The translations under genes were made by a program, and so were the position numbers. This document shows positions 55,788 through 64,000 of a stretch of 64,000 bases of DNA, in pieces (within the stretch, counting starts at the first letter, position 1; every line of letters starts with the position of its first letter). This DNA comes from Streblospio benedicti. Lineage: Eukaryota > Annelida > Polychaeta > Spionida > Spionidae. Below the pieces are notes generated by a model, which saw only the letters and a program-made list of their open reading frames with translations, made no database searches and was not told the origin of the DNA. The DNA is taken from NCBI GenBank assembly GCA_019095985.1, contig CM032659.1:8289032-8353031 (forward strand), read 5' to 3'.

Positions 55788-58269
55788 TAAAATGTTCAAC
55801 TAACTCAAAAGCGAACTTACCCCACTTCGGTTTTCATTGTCATTGTGGATCTCATGGTAGTTGAGATTATACACCTGGACGATTGGAATTGTTTTTTTTA
55901 TCACATATGTCCATAATTAGATATATCACTGATTGTGAAACCAAATATATTTATATATGTAAATTATAAGAGAAAATAAAGATGTGTTTGTTAGAAAAAT
56001 AAAAAAAAATATTATTTATTCAGTATGTAAGCACAAGGAAGTATAGTTTGTAATAATTTAAACTTAAAAACATAAAAATTCATTAAATCCAATAAAACAT
56101 ATTTTTGGGGGTACAAATGCTTCTCCAATTGTGTTTACTATTTTCCAAATTGAATTCTCTGGAATAAACAGATTCCATATGAGGCCAAATAAATTGATAA
56201 AGGATATTATTAAGTTCTATTTAATATATTCAGGTACAGTTAGTACAGTAATAGGAAAAATAATTTTGGTTGTGCATTTTTCTTGATTACATGTATTTTT
56301 CCATATATGGTTAAATTACGGTTGTTGAACAAAAATAAAGTTGATCATGGGATCCAAACTGATAGGACTCTCCGACACATCAGCAAATGACACAAGTTTT
56401 TTTTTCATCCTAGCCAAATTGGCTAGTGAGTTGAAATTTACATTAGCCAAAAGAATTTCACTCTAGCCGATTGTCTAGTTTTTTTTGTTTGTTTTACACT
56501 AGCCAATTGCTAGTTGTTAATTGTCTTTATTAATTTAAGATTCTGTTATGAATGAAAAATAAAATATGTTATTAAACAAATATAAATACTAAGGAAAAAC
56601 ATTTATAAACTTTGCATTTTGTTCAGTTTTGTATTGCCAGGTATAGACCGGATGACTGCAATGATGATTTTATGAAATCATAAAAAGGGGTCCAAAGGAT
56701 TTTAAATAGGGGTCCATAATTTCTTAGAGGTACTAGCCCAAAAAATGATATTAAGTACCCAACTTTTCTGTAAATCATACACTTTTTTCAAATTGTTCTA
56801 CTTCAAAATAACATTTTTGCACTAATCAGGAATGCAAATTTCATAGATATAGTTATACATTAACTAAAACCAGAAGTTAGAGTAGCATTGTCATGGATAG
56901 CGACAATTTGTTTCTCATCTACCTTCTGATTTTTAATCTGGGAGGAGATAATCAATTATCAATAGTCTACCACTGTACACATTGATTTCTTCAAACAACT
57001 ATTCTTTTATACAAGATAATGGTGAACACTTCCATACATGCTACATCATTCATATACTGCCACAATCCATCTCATAATATTCACTCCATTGGCACCAGGT
57101 CAAATAAGCATCTACCAGAAAAGTTTCTTAGTGATTATGATATAACTACTAGGTGTAATAATGTTAATGATATTCTGCTAGCAAGTTCACTTACACTTTG
57201 AATTCTCCAATTGCAATGTTCTAACATTGTCACTTTGAAGCATTTTCATTCTCTATCTAAAATCCCTGCTTTTCGCCCGCAGACCTCAGCACATAATTGT
57301 CTTCAACACATTTGCTTATTTCCAACAGAAAAGGAAACCAAATTACACAGTATACGGTTAAAAAATGTAAATATGACAATGACCCCTGTGGCACTGGCTC
57401 TGACGTGCAGCCTCTAATCAGTCTTAGTGAAGTCACCATAATTTACACTGGTCCCTACTGGTGTTCTCCACAGGCGCATCTTCTCTAAGTGCGATTGATA
57501 AATAAAAATGAGTTCGAACGGCATGAATCTGTCCAAACATTAAATACACAAAAAAATGTCTGTAAAACAGCTAAACAAATGTCTGAATATACAGAAATCA
57601 TAAAATTTCCCTTTTTAATGAACTTTTTTTCGTCATCCGCCACTTGAGTTTCTGCTTGGAGAGGCCACTGCATTCTCGGGCGGTCACTACTTTGTGGTCA
57701 CTGCATTAGTTACAATGTCATCACATGTTCTATTCTCCAACATGTGCTCTGAAGTACCAAGCGTCTCTATACAATGATCTGTATACAATGATGTGGGGCA
57801 AGACAGACTCCACACCATTGACCCACGCTAAAACTGTCTGGTGTTGACCAGTGTAAGTCTGCATGTAAAAACTAGTTTTTAAATATTCATATGCTTAAAA
57901 GTGTTAATACAACGCATGGGAATAAGTCATTATCAATATTCATGCTAATATTTTTTTTCTGGTTGCAGTAATGACAAACATCCATATAAGAGACAGCAGC
58001 CTATAAGAAAGATCAGACATTTTACCTGTGACATAAAGGGGCACTTGTCTCCTTTGGGGATGATTATTTTTTCACGCAGGTTTAAACAGCGCCCTACCTC
58101 CATCTCGTCATAGTTGTACGTGTCTCGTTACATTTATTGCTCAGCTGATTCAGGCTGTTAGTCAATCAGAGAACATCATTTAGGGGTGCATCCACAGTAG
58201 CATGTTATAATTTATGATATATAGTACTGAGCCATATGATAACCATCAATCTAAAAAATAGGTATTATC
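55788..58269. other. Mostly non-coding stretch
   Basis: The start (55802-55820) holds the shared CTCAAAAGCGAACTTAC donor motif (minus) next to a possible exon end, NYHEIHNDNENRSG (minus). 56400-56520 has repeated 'ctagcc/ggctag' words. The rest shows no gene. Confidence 0.4.
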
Positions 58270-59835
58270 ATCTTTCTTTTTGTCTAGAGCTGCTACTACA
58301 CCTTTAAAAATATCATATTTTTTACATTTACATAATCACAGGTAATCATAGCAATACAAGTATTTTATTTTTATTTTTTTCATTTACTTAATTTTATTAT
58401 TGCACAATATGCTAAGCAAATAAGCAAATTACAACATTGAGTAAACATAAATGAAAAAAAATATAATCTCTAAATGTGATTGTTTATTTTGAAAAAAAAA
58501 AAATAATTATTCAAAATGTTAGAGTGACAGTCTCAAACATATATCTACGTAAATGAGTTTTAGTAAAAGCAACTGAATCGCACTATCAATTATACAAAAT
58601 AAAACTGTTCACTGATAAAGTTCAGCCGGTGTCGATATAATTCAAGATTGCAATTAAAATGAAATATCTGATGTGTCTGAACAAAGCGAGTACCTTTGTT
58701 ACCTTCGTTTGCAAGCTAGTCATAACCATGCTTGATATATAATAAACAAATCTATAGAACAACATTCAAATACTATGTAAATAAAAACTTGTTACATCTC
58801 TTCCAACTTGTAAATATAACGATTTGATAAAATTAAATTGAAACATTATGGCATGATTTTATTAACATTCAACTAAAAAGTCTATATACACGCAATCTTC
58901 AATGAACACATCATAGTCTACTGTGACTTGCTTCAAAATTGTGTACAGTGTGCAGCGACCAGCGAGCTGCTCATACGTCGTCGCCAGAATTCCATAGCTT
59001 ACGATCGCGCACTCCGCCGAGATTTAGAGAAATTAGGAGGTCTTTGGGGTTTGGCTGCCAAGAAAGAAAAGAAAAAAAAGACCACTTGAAGTCAGCCCCA
59101 GTTCTCCTGAATCTGCCTCTGCAAAGAGACCACCAGAGGCTGTACTTACCTGAGATTATTGTTTCCACCCATCGAGTCGTAGGCGCACGAGCGTCCTGGC
59201 GTGAGCGATGCCACGCTTGAGTCGTTCTGCCGATGTTTTGCTGCCGGCATGAGTGGGCCGCAGTTCCTTTATTTTAACCGAAGTATGGACTTTATTTCTA
59301 TGCATTTCACAGCAATTTTAGAAATATGATAATTTTCCACTCAAAAAACTTGTCATTTATAATGCAATATTATGAACAATTTCCTGCCCAACAACTGTTC
59401 TTAACTACCACCAATATTCACAATGTTTGGATAAAATATATTGTTACACTTGATTTGAAATACAACTGTGGGAGGATGTCTACCCGTCGACCTTCTCCAC
59501 CCACTAAAAAGTAATTACTTTATACAAAAAAACTTTTTTCACTGTATATTTTGGTTTCATAAAGACCATATTATGTTACACAATGTTTAAAAGACGACGA
59601 GAGTTGCTTCACGATAAATTTATTATTTAGTTCAAGATGGCAAAAGTACACGTGTACAGATATGTTCCAGAAAGTTCTGAAGAGCGTGCGAGGTTACTGC
59701 ACAACGTCAATGCACGTTAATGTTAAGATTAATCAATGACAATTTATTTTCAAAACACACATTTCATTAAACTATGATTTATATATGCTTTATTATTAAC
59801 CCTGGACAATTACTACAAGTTAAGAGAACTAATGA
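58270..59835. repeat. Repeat family R, full copy C
   Basis: Near-identical to 52321-53877, including the tiny conserved ORF MAKVHVYRYVPESSEERARL (about 59636; about 53677 in copy B). Confidence 0.85.
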
Positions 59836-59954
59836 GCATTCTGCATATAGTGCAATAACCACAACTCTTACCACATCATCGGACCATCCTTTATTACCAA
59901 AATACATGTAAATCGCAATTGAAAATATAACATATCATACAGTTGATATACTTA

Positions 59955-60140
59955 CCATTATATTTCCAAAAAGCTTCTTGATTTTGGGATATCCTCGCCG
60001 CTCCGCTGGGCCGCTGAGTGCTTCGGCTTCTTGCTCGACTTGAAGCGACTGTCACTGGAACAACGATGCATTCTCTTCTGCATTCTCTTCTGCATTATAC
60101 AGAAGGTGGAATGATTTGCTATGCTTGTGATGTTTTCCAT
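59955..60140 (-). CDS. Candidate minus-strand exon (Ser/Lys-rich)
   Basis: Reads MQKRMHRCSSDSRFKSSKKP then KHSAAQRSGEDIPKSRSFLE and meets a GTAAGT donor (minus). It is GC-richer than its surroundings. No domain. It stands outside repeat copy C as the exon at 53930 does outside copy B. Confidence 0.35.
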
Positions 60141-61479
60141 TATCTTTTTATTTCTATTACTATGGACTGTATGTCTGAATTAAATAAATAAAATTGACCA
60201 AAATGAAGAATAATTATAAAAGAAAATGGAAAATCTAGATAAATGGACTTATGAATACGAGTATTTTATAATTACAAAAGATTAAAGCAATATTATTGTA
60301 CTTGAAATATACATGTACAGTACTGCCCTTTTCCATTTAAATTTGTTATTTGCTGAAGATGTGCCCTAAACACGAAATGTATTTATTAAAGAATCAACTA
60401 TTAATTCAAATTTATCTCTAAATTTATATTTTGTTCCCAAAACAAATTCATAAAGTAAAAAGAAAATAATGATAGAAGAGACCTGTACAAGGAGGGTCTT
60501 TGGGGAGGCGCTATCCTGGAAAATAAACATATTTTGCTTAGCAAGTGGAGAAGAATCAAGGGTGGCACACAGTGTATGATGATGGGATCATTGATTATTT
60601 TGATATACATCTGCAGACTGGAGGGTTCGCTCGCTAAGGTAGTCACTTTTGGTTATTGAGGAAGAACATGGAGAATGAAGAGCAACATGTTCACTTGCAT
60701 TGAACTCCAGTGGTCTCCAAGCTGAAATAAATCAACAGCATTAATTGATGAAGCACAAAAAGCATGATACAACTTCTATCAAGACTATTCAGTAGGTGGT
60801 CCTCATAGAGAAGTGGTCTTCATATGCAGCTTTGTGTTCTCCAGTGTGATTCTGTCTTGTGCAAAAAATGTTTTACTAAAGATTCTGGTTGTTGGTGGTA
60901 CTGGTTACCATTTGTCTGTTTATGTTGCTGTATCTCATTTTACTGACGTATTCTGTTTTACTTGCATATACTAATAAAATGAATAATTTCTTTACGTGAC
61001 TCATGACATGACCTCTTTGAGTCTTTGGACGCATATTGTTTTCTTTTTCATCCTGCATAATGAAATAAAATGTTTGATGGCAATGTTAATATTAAGGAAG
61101 TGTGGTGTACCCATACAAATAGAAAAGCATCAACTTCAATCATTCATGAAGAATTTCATCAGAAGTTACCTCTTTGAGTGTTTGCCATATTAAATATTTC
61201 CATCAATTGGATTCAATCATTTAAAATCACAGCTTTACACCTTTGATACTTGTAAATGCATCAACAATATCCGTGTTAGCTTTCAAGTTAGCTTTCCTTT
61301 TCATGCTGCATAATAAAATAAAATGTTTGATACGTCTAACTATAAGCATGTAAAGTGCGATTTAGTTAAAATCCAATTTGCATTGAAAATTTTATCATAC
61401 ACAAAAAGTCAATCGTAAAATATTCTTAAACAACAAAAAACAAGACAGCAACAAAAATGTAGTCTATACACTCTAAATT
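60141..61479. other. Non-coding stretch
   Basis: CATAATGAAATAAAATGTTTGAT (61058) and a near copy at 61307 form a short repeat about 250 bp apart. No gene seen. Confidence 0.4.
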
Positions 61480-61489
61480 GGTTATATAG

Positions 61490-63031
61490 TACAGTGCCGG
61501 GCAGTTGGTGTTGGCTACATGTTGAATAAACCTATAGATATTACAAATTGGATTATCGGGATAAAATATTTACAAGATGTGTCAACAATAATTGGGTTCT
61601 GAATGCAATTCGGAAACTGATCAAGCAACTACTTACAGAAGAACAACAAAAGTTCATTTATTTTACAAAGAAAGCTGATATTACACAGTACATTGATAAG
61701 GACCAACTTTGGTTACACATGAAAGGAACGGATCCATATGTCTATCAATATCTTCCAAGTGAAGATTCTGGTATCGATATGACAGTGCAGAAAAATGGAA
61801 CTAGTCCTTCAGAGTCATTTGAAACTAAGGCTGGTGATGGGGAATCTGCATTGAGGAAACGGGTTACATTTGCTGCTGACAAAGAAAACCACAAATACAA
61901 CAGCTTTGATGAAAAGACTCATTCAAAAAGCAAAAAAGGAAACAAAAGTGTCCCAAGTGAGATTCTAACCAGAACCGTACCTGTTTTCAGTGGATCTCTT
62001 CTAACAATAAGCCCCATGGAGCAACTTGTATTTCTTATAGAAAATGATTAACATGAAACTCTAGTTCTGTTGACTATTACTAATGTCGCAGATACTTCTG
62101 TGGCCTATAAGGTGAAAACAACAACTATTATTATTATTATTTATTTATTTTATTTATTTCAGATATTAACATGCATAAAACATAAATATCCATCGATAAA
62201 ACAAAAAGCTGAAATTATATACAATTATAGACATTAAGAAGTTTAAAAAATTAGAACAATCGTAGGTTCCATACTAAATTAAGCCTGGATCTGTGAAATG
62301 TATTACAATCGGTAATTGCTGATAAAATGGAATTGTCACTTAAAAACACACGATTACGAAAACCAAATACGAGTTTTCTTTCAATAACAATAAAAGGATC
62401 AACATGCATATTTATCATTGTTACCGTAGTATTATAGTTATCACAATTAAATAGTCCTCTGAAGATTCGTTTAAAAGCAGTAATAAGTTTTTTTCCTATA
62501 TTCTTGAGTATACGTAGACCATAGACATATACCATAAAAAACTCCAGACTACTACCGAGTTAGGACAAGCACCGGGATTTTGGAGCCAAAGCAGGGTGCA
62601 GATATTTATCTGTATCTTCAACCAGGTTGTGGGGATGAAGTGGTGAAAAGAGACAAATTTCTTGTCATGGCAATGAAAGTGGATGATAAGAATATCAAAT
62701 CATCAGCTTTAGCACAACAGTGGAAAACTGTCACTGGAAGTAGTTTAGATTATATGGAACACAGATTATGGTGTACAGCAAAAGTTGTTGGGTCAGAAGA
62801 GAAAACAGATGGCCAACTTCTCCACAGCAAACTTGACACTATTGAGGGACATATGATACAGATGTTGGAAAGGCAGCAAGATTTAGAAGGTCCGTGCAAA
62901 CATCAAACAAGATGTTGGTTATACTTGCAGGTTTCCTGTTTGTTATAACATTGTTATTGTGCTTAGAATTCTTCACTGATATTTTAAATGACCCAAGGCC
63001 ATTAATCGAAGTTTATAAAAAATTGATGTAA
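61490..63031 (+). pseudogene. MOSPD2: MOSPD2 retrocopy-like pseudogene
   Basis: Human MOSPD2 has a CRAL-TRIO domain, a major sperm protein (MSP) domain that binds FFAT motifs at ER contact sites, and a C-terminal membrane anchor. The same order is visible here without introns: WVLNAIRKLIKQLL and HMKGTDPYVYQYLP (CRAL-TRIO end), an acidic linker, FSGSLLTISPMEQLVF and ETLVLLTITNVADTSVAYKV (MSP start), DYYRVRTSTGILEPKQGADI and DKFLVMAMKVDD, MEHRLWCTAKVV (MSP end), LERQQDLE, and the anchor MLVILAGFLFVITLLLCL. An in-frame TAA sits in the MSP start (62049), the frame changes at about 62895 before the anchor, and a LINE end is inserted at 62115-62540. The 5' CRAL-TRIO part is missing or unreadable. 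Lack of introns suggests a processed copy; no poly-A tail was found. Confidence 0.8.
62115..62535 (-). mobile_element. LINE 3' end inserted in the MOSPD2 copy
   Basis: Minus strand reads LRILKNIGKKLITAFKRIF, then HVDPFIVIERKLVFGFRNRV and FLSDNSILSAITDCNTF, the terminal part of a non-LTR reverse-transcriptase polyprotein. It ends in an (AAAT)n/(AAT)n tail (plus strand 62123-62160), as LINE tails do. It interrupts MSP-domain codons between VKTTT and PDYYRV. Confidence 0.7.
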
Positions 63032-64000
63032 TAATTATTCAGAGAAGATTTACTTTTTGATTAATTTTTGTTTTAAGGTGGGACTGGACAGTTTTTCTTT
63101 TAATATTTAATTATTACCATTGTAAAGTTCAAAGTGTGTAGATCTCAATCAAAATAAAATTTACTCATGTCGCCTCGCTCATTTGAGATTTATGAGTCAA
63201 AACGTGAGGCATGTGTGGCATGTGTGAACAGACGATTTACATAGAGTTATATACAAGATTTTACTATTACCATTAAAAATTCTGCTCCAAAATGTTTTTA
63301 GAGTAATACTTTTGTATCATATGGGAAGATCTTATCAAAAGCTTTTAAAAAAGTATAAATTTGATGTAGGTTACCTTCCATTTGAAAAAGATATTGAATA
63401 ATTTAGGTCCTAAAAATCTATCAAAGCATAGTAAAATACGAAACATGATTTTAAGTATAATATTATATGTTTTCACAAAACAAAATAAAACAAGAAGTAA
63501 ATATTATCTACTAAAATGGGTAACAAACACTGTTCACAACTGCTGATCACAGCTGATTATAGCCGTTAGAGTGAGTGTAAACATAATGCACCCCTTTACT
63601 GTCCAGTTTAATATGTGTGCAATATTTGTTAATATATTTTAAGTGGCATGGTTGAATAAGGTATGGATTTATTTGTAAACAGAAAATTGTCAATTTATAT
63701 GGTTGTTTTATCATGGTTTTGTTTTAGGTATGAAAAATGTGATCTTTTTCAGGAAGTTTGCTATTTACTAGATATTTAGGATGCTGACTCACTTCTTTTA
63801 GCGATAAATGGTTCATTCAGTATGGACACTAGAGAGGTGGGCTCAAGAGCTAAAATTGATGTGCTGGCTCTTAACTATTGCAAAACTTTTCATTCTGAAA
63901 TTAATCCCAAGTTTTATAGACTTTATAAGTATTTGCTGACACAAATAACATCCAATCCACTGTTTGTGCTCTCTCTTTTCCTAAAACCTTGATCTGCAAG
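63032..64000. other. Non-coding end of the window
   Basis: A possible AATAAA lies at about 63154 after the MOSPD2 copy. No further gene is recognised; 63820-63960 has a short open stretch without a domain. Confidence 0.4.

Noticed and set aside
60401-60646. Minus-strand 81-codon frame
   Set aside because: No start context, domain or codon bias; AT-rich chance ORF.
1-64000. CRISPR arrays, bacterial operons, riboswitches or Shine-Dalgarno sites
   Set aside because: The window is spliced animal DNA; no direct-repeat/spacer arrays or bacterial gene organisation are present.

Overview
The window looks like nuclear DNA from a marine invertebrate. It is AT-rich, with short exons split by long introns that have clear GT/AG borders, metazoan secreted-lectin modules, and dense hAT, LINE and LTR debris. 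The exact clade cannot be told from the sequence. A 100-N run at 31892-31991 shows that it is a scaffold with an unresolved gap. Near-identical duplications beside that gap may be real segmental duplication or unmerged haplotypes. || Region 1 (about 1-21,000, plus strand) is a multi-exon gene for a mosaic extracellular protein. It begins inside the gene with the end of one fucolectin/F5-8C-like (FTP) domain. A second FTP domain start, two Cys-containing exons of unknown fold and a C-type lectin domain (CTLD) follow. Then come PAN/Apple modules, each split over two exons in phase 1-2/2-1, as expected for exon shuffling. A block of about 4.2 kb with PAN modules 1 and 2 is duplicated in tandem (9,650-13,860 and 13,863 onward); module 1 is damaged in the first copy and open in the second. 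A third PAN first-half exon (20286-20451) recurs beyond the gap (32551-32716). || Region 2 (about 21,700-29,500) is a nest of mobile elements. It holds a 2.2-kb element with perfect 14-bp inverted ends enclosing a LINE, a compact young Ty3/gypsy-like LTR fossil, a spliced hAT transposase remnant on the minus strand, and a RecQ-helicase fragment. || Region 3 (29,500-41,200) is mostly non-coding. It contains the gap, a second copy of the PAN3 cassette, and one or two isolated exon candidates. || Region 4 (41,200-60,200) is a mosaic of repeated segments: two copies of a hAT amino-terminal fragment, two further copies of the minus-strand hAT transposase, a 1.1-kb direct duplication carrying an orphan 118-codon ORF, C2H2 zinc-finger scraps, a TIR-bounded hAT element (54571-55787) with a BED-like finger ORF and two empty sites in the window, and a 1.55-kb repeat present in two full copies and one partial copy. 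|| Region 5 (61,480-63,031) is an intronless, broken copy of MOSPD2 (CRAL-TRIO end, MSP domain, tail anchor), interrupted by a LINE 3' end. || The only likely functional host gene is the lectin/PAN gene, whose parts would act together in one secreted or surface glycan-binding protein. Everything else is mobile-element biology, decay or unassigned DNA.
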